Part shown: positions 55,457 through 64,000 of the stretch, piece after piece
Numbering within the stretch: the first letter of the stretch is position 1
Layout: every line of letters starts with the position of its first letter
Assembly: GCA_014650475.1 (NCBI GenBank)
Contig: BMVA01000002.1
Span: 434,001 to 498,000 of the forward strand
Reading direction: 5' to 3'
DNA length: 64,000 bases
Origin: Streptomyces albogriseolus
GTDB lineage: Bacteria; Actinomycetota; Actinomycetes; Streptomycetales; Streptomycetaceae
Program-made: the position numbers and the translations under genes
Notes under the pieces: generated by a model
Seen by the model: the letters and a program-made list of their open reading frames with translations, nothing else
What the model was told of the DNA's origin: nothing
Database searches by the model: none

Positions 55457-57960
55457 CAGCGGGTCACCGCCGTGCCGTCGGCGCCGGTGGCGCCCCGGGT
55501 GTAGCGGGGGTGGATCAGGCCGACGCAGGTGTACGGCAGGTCGGCGACCTCCTCCACGGGGACGCCCCGCTGCTCGGCGAGGAGACGGACGTGGTCGAGG
55601 TCGCTGCCGGCCCCGGCGCGGGCGAGCACCTTCCAGGGCACCCGGCGCAGCAGCACACGGGTGGTCTCGCCGACGCCGGGCTTGACGAGGTTCACGTCGT
55701 GGATGCCGTACTCCTCGCTGATGCGCTCCACGGCGGCCCAGCCCTCCCAGGTGGGTGTGCGGTCGGCGGCGAGCAGGTCCTTGGCCTCGGCGCGGGCGGC
55801 CTCGGTGACCTCGTCGAAGCGGGCGGAGACGGCGTCCAGGAAGGCCACGGACAGGTCGGCGTCCGCGAGTTCGCGGTAGTACTTGGCGCCGTGGTAGTCG
55901 TCGGGGCCGACCAGGTCGGCGCGGAGCACGGTGCGCGAGATCAGGCCGGAGACCGTGGAGTTGAGGCAGGCGGACGGGATGAGATAGTCCTCGCGGGTGC
56001 CGTAGGTGCGCACGCAGGAGCCGGGGTCGGCGAGGACCGCGATCTCCGGGTCGAAGCCGGAGACGCCATGGGTCTTCTCGAACTCCTCGACGGCCTGGGC
56101 GAGTTCGCGGGTGATGGCGCCCTTGCCGGTCCAGCCGTCGACGAACACCACGTCGCGCGGGTCGTGGTGGGCGGCCAGCCAGCGCAGGGCGTTGGCGTCG
56201 ATGCCGCGGCCGCGGACGATGGAGACGGCGTAGTGCGGCAGGTCGAGGCCGTGGCGGTGCCGCGCCCAGCGGCGCATCAGGATGCCCACCGGGGTGCCCG
56301 CGCGGGCCAGCGACACCAGCACCGGGCGGGGCGGCCTCTCGGCGAGGACGGTCTCGGTGACCACGCCGACGGCGTGCGCCAGCCGGGCGGCCGAGGCGTC
56401 CAGGGCGTTGTGGAAGAGCTGCTGGTACTGCTCGCTGGGCTGGTACTCCACGGGCAGCGACTCGGCGTAGTGGGCGCCGCCGCTCTGGATGGCCTCCTCG
56501 CGCTCCTCGGTCGGCGCCTCCAGCGTCACGTCCGAGAGGTCCTGGAGCAGCCAGCCGACCTCCTCGGGCGCGTACGAGGAGAAGGCGGGGCCGCGGAGGG
56601 GCTCGGGCAGCATGGTGGCGGGCCTTTCGGGGGCGTCCTGGGCGACGGCGGGCACGGCCGGCATGTACGACGGTACGACCGCCAGGAGGACGTGCGGGGT
56701 GTGTTCGGCGAGCCGGGCGAGCAGGCCGTCGGGTGCGTGCAGCGCGGGGGTGTCGGCGACCGAGTCGACGACGGCGACCACGGCGTCGAAACCGGCGCCG
56801 GCGACGTTGTAGGCGTAGCGCTCGCCGGGGCCGTCGGCGGGGTCGTCGTGGGCGGGGAAGACGAGGCGGGTGCGGATGGCGTAGCCGGGGTCGTCGACGG
56901 CGAGGACGGGTGAGCGGGTGGTGGTGCTGTAGCGCACGTCGGCGGTGGTGGTGCGCTCCAGTTCCGCGGCGAGCCGCAGGGGGGCGTACATGAGTTCCTC
57001 GAAGCCGAGGATGAGGACGCGGTGCGCGTCGTGCGGGAGGGCGGTGGCTATTCGGGACGCCATGGCGGGGAGGGCGGTGTCCAGCCGGGTGCGGTGGGTC
57101 GGGGTGAACCCGTGACGGCCCCCGTCGGGGAGGCCCGCCGGCCAACGCAAGTCGACTCGGGCGATGCGGTCGGACGGCGTCCGCGGCCCGGTGGGGGCTT
57201 GTCGCGCAGTTCCCCGCGCCCCTGAGGGTGCTGTCCCCGAGGCGCCCTCGAGCGCCGCCGCCGTCTCGAACCGCGCGACCAGCTCCTGCCCCTTCTCCAG
57301 GACGCCGTCAGGCAGCCGCACCGTCCCCGACGCGACCGTCACCAGGTCGATCCGTGCCCCGATCTCCCGGGCGAACTCCTCCAGCCGCCCGGCGTCGGCC
57401 GCCGACCGCATGTCGACCAGGGCGACGACGACATACCGTTCCCGCGGATACCGCGCATGAAGATCGCGCACGGTGTTCAGCACCGTGTTCCCCGTCGAGA
57501 ACTCGTCGTCGACCAGCACCAGCGGCCCGGCCCCGGCCAGCAGGGACGGGTCCTCCGGCAGCAGCAGGTGGGAGGTGGCGTGCGAGTGGGACTCCTCGAA
57601 ACCGCCGGCGGTGGCGACCCCGGCGACCGGCCGGCGTGTGGAGTGCAGGTAGGGCGCGGCGCCCAGGCCGTCGGCGACGGAGTGGCCGAGGCCGGTCGCG
57701 GTCTCGGCGTACCCGAGGACGACGGCCTCCCCGGCCGCGTCGCCCAGCAGCTCCCGCACCCGGCGGCCGAGCTCGACGCCGTGCCCGTACACCACGGACG
57801 GCGCCTGGGGTACGTGCTTGCCGAGGACGTTCGACACGAGCAGGTGGGCCCGCTTGGGGTTGCGCCGCAGCGCCAGCCCCAGCATCCCGCGCAGCCGTTC
57901 GTCGCCGGCCAGCTCGACGCCGAGCCGCTCGGCGACCCAGGTGCCGGACCAGGTGTTCAC
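55456..57960 (-). CDS. Phosphoribosyltransferase (TRSP) fused to StiP-type PRTase-like protein
   Basis: The protein has 834 residues. Residues 1 to about 235 are a PRTase with the PRPP loop LVLVDDEFSTGNTVLNT, followed by a TRSP-type element (VDLRWPAGL, GRHGFT). Residues about 275-440 form a second Rossmann-like domain (VLILGFEELMYAPLRLAAELE). Residues about 480-834 match the StiP family, with another PRPP-loop-like motif VVFVDGWTGKGAITREL and DPGSCVRTYGTREDYLIPSACLN. Many relatives have these as two genes. GTG 57960 has GGGAGAGAAGA upstream; a GTG at 58002 overlaps the upstream stop. The island suggests nucleotide-derived metabolite synthesis under stress. Confidence 0.85.
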   Translation of the reverse strand: MNTWSGTWVAERLGVELAGDERLRGMLGLALRRNPKRAHLLVSNVLGKHVPQAPSVVYGHGVELGRRVRELLGDAAGEAVVLGYAETATGLGHSVADGLGAAPYLHSTRRPVAGVATAGGFEESHSHATSHLLLPEDPSLLAGAGPLVLVDDEFSTGNTVLNTVRDLHARYPRERYVVVALVDMRSAADAGRLEEFAREIGARIDLVTVASGTVRLPDGVLEKGQELVARFETAAALEGASGTAPSGARGTARQAPTGPRTPSDRIARVDLRWPAGLPDGGRHGFTPTHRTRLDTALPAMASRIATALPHDAHRVLILGFEELMYAPLRLAAELERTTTADVRYSTTTRSPVLAVDDPGYAIRTRLVFPAHDDPADGPGERYAYNVAGAGFDAVVAVVDSVADTPALHAPDGLLARLAEHTPHVLLAVVPSYMPAVPAVAQDAPERPATMLPEPLRGPAFSSYAPEEVGWLLQDLSDVTLEAPTEEREEAIQSGGAHYAESLPVEYQPSEQYQQLFHNALDASAARLAHAVGVVTETVLAERPPRPVLVSLARAGTPVGILMRRWARHRHGLDLPHYAVSIVRGRGIDANALRWLAAHHDPRDVVFVDGWTGKGAITRELAQAVEEFEKTHGVSGFDPEIAVLADPGSCVRTYGTREDYLIPSACLNSTVSGLISRTVLRADLVGPDDYHGAKYYRELADADLSVAFLDAVSARFDEVTEAARAEAKDLLAADRTPTWEGWAAVERISEEYGIHDVNLVKPGVGETTRVLLRRVPWKVLARAGAGSDLDHVRLLAEQRGVPVEEVADLPYTCVGLIHPRYTRGATGADGTAVTR

Positions 57961-57998
57961 TCTTCTCTCCCTCTCGGTCGCTCCGCCGGACGCCTCGC

Positions 57999-59165
57999 TC
58001 ACTCGGCCAGGCCGGCCGCGAGCAGTTCGACGAAGCCGATGTCCTCGTTGGTGACGCCGAAGACCTCGGCGCGCACCAGGGTCCGCTCCGCCCAGGCGCG
58101 GTGCGGCTTCACCTCGTTCATCTTGTTCGTGTACGCGGAGCGCAGTACACCCCCGCCGTCGCGTTCCGGCCGGAGGATGTCCTGGGCGTCGCTGAACTCC
58201 TCGTGACTGACGACGGACAGCGCGTGCACGGGCAGGACGTGGGAGGGGTGGATGCAGGTCTTGCCGAGGAGGCCGTTGGCGCGGTCCAGGGAGATCTCGC
58301 GGAGCAGGCCGTCCATGGCGTGCTCGATGAGCTTCTGGCGCAGCGCCGTGGCCTCCACCTCCAGGAACGGGCTCTGCCGCAGCTGCGGCTTGAACATGCG
58401 CTCCTGCACCCGGAAGTACTCCCAGACGGGCCCGGTGACGGTGAACCCGGTGCCGTCGGCGCGGCCCAGCATGTTCACCACGTCGGAGATCACGGAGGCG
58501 ACGACCTGGATGTCGTACGCGGTCATGTCGGGGCCGCGGCGCAGCCCGTAGGAGGAGCAGAAGTCGGTGACGCCCAGGCGCAGGGCGAGCACGCGGTCGC
58601 GGTACTTGTCGACGGCGCGGAAGATGCCCTCGAGGGTCTCGACGCGGCTCTCGCGGTAGAGCAGCTCGGGCGACTCCAGCACCGGCATGGCGAACAGCCG
58701 GCGGCCGCAGGCGGACTCGGCGGCGGTGAGCGCCTCGAGGAACGGCAGGCCGCGCTCGGCGGTGAACTTGGGCAGCACGAATCCGGACAGCACCGCGACG
58801 GCGGGGCCGAGCCGGCGGACCAGGTCGCCGATCTGCCCGGGCTCGCGGACCCGGACGAACAGCAGCGGCAGGTCCGCTCCGGGCCGTCCGGCGAGGTCGG
58901 TGAGCTGGCGGACCAGGTTCTCCTCGCCGGCGACGACGTCGGCGTCGCTGATGGAGTCCTCCAGGCACAGCACCATGGAGACCACGCCGCGGGCGCCCTG
59001 CTTGAGGACGTCGTCGGCGAGCCGGGGCCGGGTGGCGGGGCTGTAGAGCGTGGCGCCGAGCGCCACCGAGAGCAGCCGGGCCGGGGAGTCGGCGGTGAAC
59101 TCGCAGGGCTCCCGATAGAAGAGACGTTTCCGCACCTCAGGGGCGATGTGCCCGAAATGACGCAT
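57999..59165 (-). CDS. HpcH/HpaI aldolase/citrate-lyase-like protein
   Basis: The protein has 388 residues in the CitE/HpcH TIM-barrel style: VLCLEDSISDADV, FVRVREPGQI, FVLPKFTAERGLPFL and AMPVLESPELLYRE, where Glu and Asp would bind Mg2+. The later part has LGVTDFCSSYGLRRG and KTCIHPSHVLPVH. This subfamily occurs with PRTases and TerD genes and probably makes or breaks a C-C bond in the Ter-linked metabolite. GGGGGAG lies before ATG 59165. Minus-strand TACTAT (59226-59221) is a likely -10. It heads the three-gene operon. Confidence 0.88.
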   Translation of the reverse strand: MRHFGHIAPEVRKRLFYREPCEFTADSPARLLSVALGATLYSPATRPRLADDVLKQGARGVVSMVLCLEDSISDADVVAGEENLVRQLTDLAGRPGADLPLLFVRVREPGQIGDLVRRLGPAVAVLSGFVLPKFTAERGLPFLEALTAAESACGRRLFAMPVLESPELLYRESRVETLEGIFRAVDKYRDRVLALRLGVTDFCSSYGLRRGPDMTAYDIQVVASVISDVVNMLGRADGTGFTVTGPVWEYFRVQERMFKPQLRQSPFLEVEATALRQKLIEHAMDGLLREISLDRANGLLGKTCIHPSHVLPVHALSVVSHEEFSDAQDILRPERDGGGVLRSAYTNKMNEVKPHRAWAERTLVRAEVFGVTNEDIGFVELLAAGLAE

Positions 59166-59339
59166 TGAACTCCCCCGTGGGCAGTGGTGGACTCTGTGGA
59201 GTGCCGGAAGGTGGCCGGTAATAGTACGTAGATGTCCGTGTCGGCGGTTCCCGCCGGGCATGAACTTCAGGTAACCCCGTGATGTCGGAGCCAACCCCCC
59301 GCATTGTCGTGACCAGGACGGAGAAGGCAGGATGACCGC

Positions 59340-60299
59340 ATGACGCACGCGATGCTGAAGGGGTCGAACGTTCCTCTCGAGGCCACCACGGTACGCGCCG
59401 TGCTGCGCTGGTCGCCCGGGCAGGGGGTGCCGGACGTGGACGCCTCCGCGCTGCTCCTCGGTCTCGACGGCCGTGTGCGCTCCGACGAGGACTTCGTCTT
59501 CTACAACCAGCCCCGGCACCCGTCCGGGAAGGTGTGGCGGCTCGGCAAGAAGCGCGTCGCCGAGGGCCTGACCGACACGATCCAGACAGATCTGGCCGGT
59601 GTCGAGTCCGGTGTCGGCCGGATTCTGATCGTCGCATCGGCGGACGGGGTCGCCTTCGACCGCGTACAGGCGCTGCGCATCCTGCTGTACGACGCGCAGA
59701 ACCCGGACGGGGAGGCGCTGGCGTACTTCGACGTGAAGCCGGAGACGGGCCAGGAGACCGCGCTGATCTGCGGCGAGCTGTACCGGCGCGGGGAGGGCTG
59801 GAAGTTCCGCGCGCTCGGCGAGGGCTACTCGAACGGGCTGAAGGGCCTGGCGACCGACTTCGGCATCTCGGTGGACGAGTCGGAGGCCGCCGAGGATCCG
59901 GACGCGTCCGCCGCGCCGGGCACGCCCGAGCCGCCCGCGCGGACCCCCGAGTCCGCCTCACCGGACGCGGTGACGCAGGCGCAGGCCCCGGCGGCGCCGC
60001 CGGTCCCGGAGGTGTCCCGCCCGCTGCCGCCCGAGCAGCCGCCCACGGGCGTGCCCACGCAGCCCGCGTACGGCTACCCGCCGCAGCAGCCCCCGGCCGC
60101 CCCGCCCGCCGCCGCGCAGCCCGCCTACGGCTACCCGCACCCGGCGAGCCCGCCCGCGTACGGCTATCCGGCGCCCGCGCCCGCCACGGCGGCCGCCCAG
60201 GCGACGCAGGACCGGTACGGCTTCCCGCCGCCGGCCACGGGCGCGCCCGACCCGGACTTCCGGCTGCCGCCGCAGGGGCCGCAGTTCATCGGACGCTGA
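59340..60299 (+). CDS. TerD-family protein with Pro/Tyr-rich tail
   Basis: The protein has 319 residues. Residues 1-185 are a TerD domain with the calcium-binding [15 protein letters not shown] and [17 protein letters not shown], ending [26 protein letters not shown] (in parts). The remaining 135 residues are disordered, with repeats of AYGYP (four or more copies) and Pro/Ala-rich spacers, unlike ordinary TerD. The tail may drive membrane or protein contact. ATG 59340 has AGAAGGCAGG upstream. It is divergent from the HpcH-PRTase-HAD operon and ends at a strong terminator. Confidence 0.9.
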   Translation: MTHAMLKGSNVPLEATTVRAVLRWSPGQGVPDVDASALLLGLDGRVRSDEDFVFYNQPRHPSGKVWRLGKKRVAEGLTDTIQTDLAGVESGVGRILIVASADGVAFDRVQALRILLYDAQNPDGEALAYFDVKPETGQETALICGELYRRGEGWKFRALGEGYSNGLKGLATDFGISVDESEAAEDPDASAAPGTPEPPARTPESASPDAVTQAQAPAAPPVPEVSRPLPPEQPPTGVPTQPAYGYPPQQPPAAPPAAAQPAYGYPHPASPPAYGYPAPAPATAAAQATQDRYGFPPPATGAPDPDFRLPPQGPQFIGR

Positions 60300-60313
60300 G
60301 CGGACCGCATCCG

Positions 60314-60339
60314 GGCCGGCCGCCGTTCAGCGGCCGGCC
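60314..60339. terminator. Bidirectional terminator between TerD and TerA-like genes
   Basis: GGCCGGCCGC and GCGGCCGGCC form a perfect 10-bp stem around CGTTCA. The loop contains the TCA that is the stop codon of the TerA-like gene on the minus strand. Confidence 0.8.
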
Positions 60340-61064
60340 TTGGTCTTGAAGCCCCGGCCCCACTGCAGGCCCCAGCCGTACAGCCGGTCCAGCTCGGCCT
60401 GGAAGCCGTAGACGAACCGCACCTCGCGGCGCACGACGATCTCGTTCTTCACGTTCTCGATCAGCACCACCGCGCAGGAGCGAGCCTGCGGCTGGCGTTC
60501 GTCGAGGGAGATCTCGATGCGCGGGCCGTTGCTCGGGTAGAGCGTGACGACGGCCTTGGTGCGGTCGAAGGCCGGGGTCTGGTCGTAGATGTAGGCGAAG
60601 ACCAGCAGGCGTTTGATGTGCTCCCGCTGGTCGAGGTTGACGTAGATCGTCTCGCCGGAGGCGGAGCCGAACCGGTCGTCGCCGCTGAGCTTCACGTACG
60701 GCGGGCCGTTGACGTCGCCGAGGTAGCCGCCGAGGGGCTGCACCACGCCCTTGGTGCCGTCCTGCAGCTCGTACAGGCAGCCCAGGTCGAGGTCGACGTT
60801 GACCATGGACTGGCTGTGTCCGACGACCTCCGGCGGCTTGAGCGCCTTGAACGGGTGGCGCAGCAGGCTCTCCCGCTGCGGGCCCCCGAAGTCGGAGGTG
60901 CGCATCTGCCAGCTCAGGTTGATCCGCAGATGGCCGGTGGCCGCGCCCTGCCTGGTCAGCGACACATGGCCGTGCCGCTTGGTCAGCTCGATGGCGTTGG
61001 TGGCCGCGTTGCCGGAGTCGAAGTCGTCGTTCCGGCCGCGTCGCAGTCCGTCCAGCAAACCCAT
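60327..61064 (-). CDS. TerA-like stress protein (divergent TerD superfamily)
   Basis: The protein has 245 residues. It shows the TerD-superfamily layout without full calcium motifs: LTKRHGHVSL near the start, then VNVDLDLGCLYELQDGTKGVVQ, LSGDDRFGSASGETIYVNLD and LVFAYIYDQTPAFDRTKAVVTLYPSNGP, ending RFVYGFQAELDRLYGWGLQWGRGFKTK (all in parts). This matches TerA-type proteins of Ter systems. GGGGGCGGGA lies before ATG 61064. A 136-base gap separates it from the DUF475 gene upstream, so it may have its own promoter. Confidence 0.85.
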   Translation of the reverse strand: MGLLDGLRRGRNDDFDSGNAATNAIELTKRHGHVSLTRQGAATGHLRINLSWQMRTSDFGGPQRESLLRHPFKALKPPEVVGHSQSMVNVDLDLGCLYELQDGTKGVVQPLGGYLGDVNGPPYVKLSGDDRFGSASGETIYVNLDQREHIKRLLVFAYIYDQTPAFDRTKAVVTLYPSNGPRIEISLDERQPQARSCAVVLIENVKNEIVVRREVRFVYGFQAELDRLYGWGLQWGRGFKTKAGR

Positions 61065-61200
61065 TCCCGCCCCCAGTCCACTCGTCGAACCCCCGCCGGT
61101 GGCCGCGGGGCGCCGGTGCGCCGCACGGCCGACGGGACGGCCTTGCGAGGACTGCTCCTCGTGGCCGCCCCGTCGAGAGCGTTCCTCACCCGGAGGGCTG

Positions 61201-62340
61201 TCACACCCCGGACGACACCTCGGTCTTCTCGCCCGCCTGTGCCTCGGCCGCCGCGATCCGCTTGTTGCGGCGCACGGAGGACCAGAAGGAGGCGCCGATC
61301 AGGACGACGCCGATGAGACCGGTGATGATCTCGTTGATCTCGTACTGGATGGTGACGAGCAGGATCAGCGCCAGGGCGCCGATCGCGTAGTGCGCGCCGT
61401 GCTCCAGGTAGACGTAGTCGTCCAGGGTGCCCTGGCGGACCAGGTAGACCGTGAGCGACCGGACGTACATGGCGCCGATGCCGAGGCCGAGCGCCATGAG
61501 GACGATGTCGTTGGTGATGGCGAAGGCGCCGATGACGCCGTCGAAGGAGAAGGACGCGTCCAGCACCTCGAGGTAGAGGAACATGAAGAACGCGGCCTTG
61601 CCGGCCAGGGCGACCGCCGACTTGGGCTTGCCCTCGCGTGCGGCCTTCTCCTCCTCCTCGTGTTCGTGCTCCTCCTCCTCTTCGAGCTTGTCCTCGAAGT
61701 AGCCGGAGAGCCCGCCCACGATCATGTAGGTGACCAGACCGGCGATACCGGCCAGCAGGACGGTCTCCGCCTTGTCCACGTGCGCGCCGCCGTGCTGGTG
61801 GGCGTGGGTGGCGAAGGTCATGGCGGAGATCAGCAGGATGATCAGCGCGATGCAGACCGACAGCATGTCGACCTTGCCGAGCTTGGCCAGCGGCCGCTCC
61901 AGCCAGGCCAGCCACTTGATCTCCCGGTCCTCGAAGATGAAGTCCAGGAAGATCATGAGCAGGAACATGCCGCCGAAGGCCGCGATGGCCGGGTGGGCGT
62001 CGGTGACGAGCTCCTGGTACCGGTCCTTGTCGCTGAGCGCGAGGTCGACCGCCTCGATCGGACCGAGCTGCGCGCTGATCGCGACGATGACGACGGGGAA
62101 CACCAGTCGCATGCCGAAGACGGCGATCAGGATGCCGATGGTGAGGAAGATCTTCTGCCAGAAGGCATTCATCTTCTTCAGGATCCCGGCGTTGACCACC
62201 GCGTTGTCGAAGGACAGCGAAATCTCGAGGATCGAGAGGATCGCCACGATTCCGAAGGCGGTCCACCCCCCGAAGAGGAATGCTGCGACCAGGCCGAGCG
62301 CGGTCACCGCGAACGACCAGCCGAAGGTTTTCAGAACCAC
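61201..62340 (-). CDS. DUF475/TerC-like membrane protein
   Basis: The protein has 379 residues and about nine helices in two repeats. The repeat signatures SLSFDNAVVNAGIL and SFSFDGVIGAFAITNDIVL contain the acidic and Asn residues of the TerC/LysE-type cation family; EDREIKWL and a His-rich loop (THAHQHGGAHV) suggest metal handling. A Glu-rich cytoplasmic loop (EEEEEHEHEEEE) separates the halves. GTG 62340 is weakly supported by GGGG upstream. Like TerC it is thought to export or balance divalent metal and work with TerD proteins. Metal identity is not shown. Confidence 0.88.
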   Translation of the reverse strand: MVLKTFGWSFAVTALGLVAAFLFGGWTAFGIVAILSILEISLSFDNAVVNAGILKKMNAFWQKIFLTIGILIAVFGMRLVFPVVIVAISAQLGPIEAVDLALSDKDRYQELVTDAHPAIAAFGGMFLLMIFLDFIFEDREIKWLAWLERPLAKLGKVDMLSVCIALIILLISAMTFATHAHQHGGAHVDKAETVLLAGIAGLVTYMIVGGLSGYFEDKLEEEEEHEHEEEEKAAREGKPKSAVALAGKAAFFMFLYLEVLDASFSFDGVIGAFAITNDIVLMALGLGIGAMYVRSLTVYLVRQGTLDDYVYLEHGAHYAIGALALILLVTIQYEINEIITGLIGVVLIGASFWSSVRRNKRIAAAEAQAGEKTEVSSGV

Positions 62341-62389
62341 TGGCTACCCCATGTGTGTGTACGGGTCTCCCCCGCCCGCCGTGGCGGCT

Positions 62390-62965
62390 TTACGAAACGT
62401 TGACCCCGAAGTCTAGAGCGATGCCCCGCAGACCCGACGCGTACCCCTGTCCTACTGCACGGAACTTCCACTCGCCCTGGTAGCGGTACAGCTCGCCGAA
62501 GATCATCGCTGTCTCCGTGGAGGCGTCCTCGCTGAGGTCGTAGCGGGCGAGCTCCTGGCCGTCCGCCTGGTTCACCACGCGGATGAAGGCGTTGCTGACC
62601 TGGCCGAAGGTCTGGCCGCGCTCGTCCGCCATATGGATGGAGACCGGGAAGACGATCTTGTCGCACTGCGACGGCACCTTGGACAGGTCCACCAGCAGGG
62701 ACTCGTCGTCGCCCTCGCCCTCACCGGTGAGGTTGTCACCGGTGTGCTCCACGGAGCCGTCGGGGCTCTTGAGCTGGTTGTAGAAGACGAACCACTCGTC
62801 CCCCATGACCCGGCCGCCGCTGCACATCAGCGCACTGGCGTCGAGGTCGAAGTCGGCGCCCGTGGTGGAGCGCGCGTCCCAGCCGAGCCCGACCATCACC
62901 TGCGTGAGGTTGGGTGCGGCCTTGGACAGGGAGACGTTTCCCCCTTTGGCAAGCGTGACGCCCAT
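62390..62965 (-). CDS. terD: TerD-family calcium-binding stress protein
   Basis: The protein has 191 residues. TerD signatures are [35 protein letters not shown] and [33 protein letters not shown] (in parts), carrying the two calcium sites, and the end [23 protein letters not shown]. It is a near twin of the next gene at 63117. GGAGGGGG lies upstream of ATG 62965; the longer reading upstream is unsupported. It is soluble. In Streptomyces TerD proteins are linked to tellurite, oxidative stress and differentiation. Confidence 0.93.
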   Translation of the reverse strand: MGVTLAKGGNVSLSKAAPNLTQVMVGLGWDARSTTGADFDLDASALMCSGGRVMGDEWFVFYNQLKSPDGSVEHTGDNLTGEGEGDDESLLVDLSKVPSQCDKIVFPVSIHMADERGQTFGQVSNAFIRVVNQADGQELARYDLSEDASTETAMIFGELYRYQGEWKFRAVGQGYASGLRGIALDFGVNVS

Positions 62966-63116
62966 GATGCTGGTCCCCCTCCGGGTGGTGTTTCCAGGTG
63001 GTCCTGCACTCCCCCGCGAGGGGGCGTCCCCGGGCGCCGCACGCGGCATGCGCGCGACGCCCGGGCGGTGGCCGTACGGGACGGCCGCTCGGGTCTGTAC
63101 CCGGGACGTGCCCCTC

Positions 63117-63692
63117 TCAGACGTTCACGCCGAAGTCCTGCGCGATGCCGCGCAGGCCGGAGGCGTAGCCCTGGCCGATGGCACGGAACTTCCACTCCGC
63201 GCCGTGGCGGTACAGCTCGCCGAAGACCATGGCGGTCTCGGTCGAGGCGTCCTCCGACAGGTCGTAACGGGCGATCTCGGCGCCGCCGGCCTGGTTGACG
63301 ACGCGGATGAACGCGTTGCGCACCTGGCCGAAGGACTGCTGGCGGTTCTCGGCGTCGTAGATGGAGACCGGGAAGACGATCTTCTCCACGTCGGCCGGGA
63401 CGGTGGCCAGGTTGACCTTGATCTGCTCGTCGTCGCCCTCGCCCTCACCGGTGAGGTTGTCACCGGTGTGCTCGACGGAGCCGTCGGGGCTCTTGAGGTT
63501 GTTGAAGAAGACGAAGTGCGCGTCGCTGGCGACCTTGCCCGAGCTGTTCAGCAGGAGGGCGCTGGCGTCCAGGTCGAAGTCGGTGCCGGTCGTGGTACGG
63601 ACGTCCCACCCCAGTCCGACGATGACCGCGGTCAGGCCCGGCGCCTCCTTGCTCAGCGATACGTTGCCGCCCTTGCTGAGGCTGACTCCCAC
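63117..63692 (-). CDS. terD: TerD-family calcium-binding stress protein (paralogue)
   Basis: The protein has 191 residues, the same length as its neighbour, with [36 protein letters not shown] and [32 protein letters not shown] (in parts). Most of the sequence matches the gene at 62390, so this is a tandem duplication. GTG 63692 has AGGGAGGA eight bases upstream. The 151-base gap between the two has GC-rich hairpins (for example CCGGGCG/CGCCCGG near 63018-63055) that could attenuate transcription. It follows a peroxiredoxin gene on the same strand with 112 bases between. Confidence 0.93.
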   Translation of the reverse strand: MGVSLSKGGNVSLSKEAPGLTAVIVGLGWDVRTTTGTDFDLDASALLLNSSGKVASDAHFVFFNNLKSPDGSVEHTGDNLTGEGEGDDEQIKVNLATVPADVEKIVFPVSIYDAENRQQSFGQVRNAFIRVVNQAGGAEIARYDLSEDASTETAMVFGELYRHGAEWKFRAIGQGYASGLRGIAQDFGVNV

Positions 63693-63804
63693 GAGTCCTC
63701 CCTTGGTGTCCCGGGGGCGGGATGCCCCGTTGTGCATGGATGTCGGATCAACGAGTCGATCCTAGTGACGGGTTCCCCGGACCCGCAGGCCCTGGGACGG
63801 ACGT

Positions 63805-64000
63805 TCACAGGGTGTCGAGCGCCGCGAGGTACTCGCCGGGGTCACGGGCGTCCGCCATGCCGCTGCTCACGGTGGCGCGCACGACGCCCTGCCGGTCGAT
63901 CACGAAGGTTCCCCGCACCGCGCAGCCCTTGTCCTCGTCGAAGACGCCGTAGGCGCGCGAGACGTTGCCGTGCGGCCAGAAGTCGCTGAGCAGCGGGAAG
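63805..64000 (-). CDS. AhpE-like peroxiredoxin, N-terminal part cut by window
   Basis: Only the C-terminal 64 residues are visible, ending ...AALDTL. FPLLSDFWPHGNVSRAYGVFDE and GCAVRGTFVIDRQGVVR (in parts) match one-Cys peroxiredoxins of the AhpE type; the peroxidatic Cys would lie beyond the right edge. It would reduce peroxides and fits the stress theme of the Ter genes beside it. Its stop is followed by about 110 bases before the terD start on the same strand. Confidence 0.85.
   Translation of the reverse strand, partial: FPLLSDFWPHGNVSRAYGVFDEDKGCAVRGTFVIDRQGVVRATVSSGMADARDPGEYLAALDTL

Overview
The window is very GC-rich (most third codon positions are G or C) and reads as a stretch of a Streptomyces chromosome, or that of a close relative. 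Pointers are mycothiol-type enzymes, many start codons placed 6-7 bases after a TANNNT -10 box (leaderless genes), a Streptomyces-style GH10-CBM2 xylanase, the 'SCO2322' family protein and the density of two-component systems. I recognise 60 protein genes (two cut by the window edges), one tRNA-Val, two riboswitches and several clear terminators. There is no insertion sequence, prophage, CRISPR array or large biosynthetic cluster.

Layout. 1-9.3 kb: a hydratase-2 enzyme (cut at the left edge), a histidine kinase/response regulator pair, two MFS exporters, a methyltransferase, a cell-wall amidase and a membrane protein. 9.3-14.7 kb: a nitrite/NO island with a copper nitrite reductase fused to a membrane domain, an NnrS-like membrane protein and a cysteine-bearing HTH regulator, all overlapping by 4 bases, divergent from a hemerythrin-DUF2249 protein. 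15.1-19.3 kb: an alpha-toroid protein, a methyltransferase and a GT4 glycosyltransferase in one operon, divergent from a KstR-like TetR regulator with a matching operator between them. 19.3-20.9 kb: the xylanase with palindromic promoter boxes. 21.1-26.9 kb: a cobalamin riboswitch ahead of five overlapping genes (two secreted, membrane-anchored proteins, then ECF T, double-A and S components), most simply a corrinoid-uptake system.

27-54 kb is mostly housekeeping and envelope functions: lytic transglycosylase, GT87-PAP2 fusion, ProP-like transporter, O-methyltransferase, FHA protein, paired hypothetical proteins, an MFS pump with a C-terminal winged-helix-like domain, a peptidoglycan-binding protein, a GDT1 cation exporter under a yybP-ykoY (Mn) riboswitch, secreted HNH nuclease, PhoD phosphatase, DoxX under an apparent iron box, DedA proteins, tRNA-Val, a DUF4097 lipoprotein, a coiled-coil protein, FmdB, and a second kinase/regulator pair separated from a DedA gene by three palindromes spaced exactly 22 bp apart.

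54.6-63.7 kb is a Ter-type stress island: HAD phosphatase, PRTase-StiP fusion and HpcH/HpaI lyase in one operon, then TerD with a proline-rich tail, a TerA-like protein, a DUF475/TerC-like membrane protein and two tandem TerD paralogues. The window ends inside an AhpE-like peroxiredoxin. Functions are inferred from motifs read by eye; no database search was possible.
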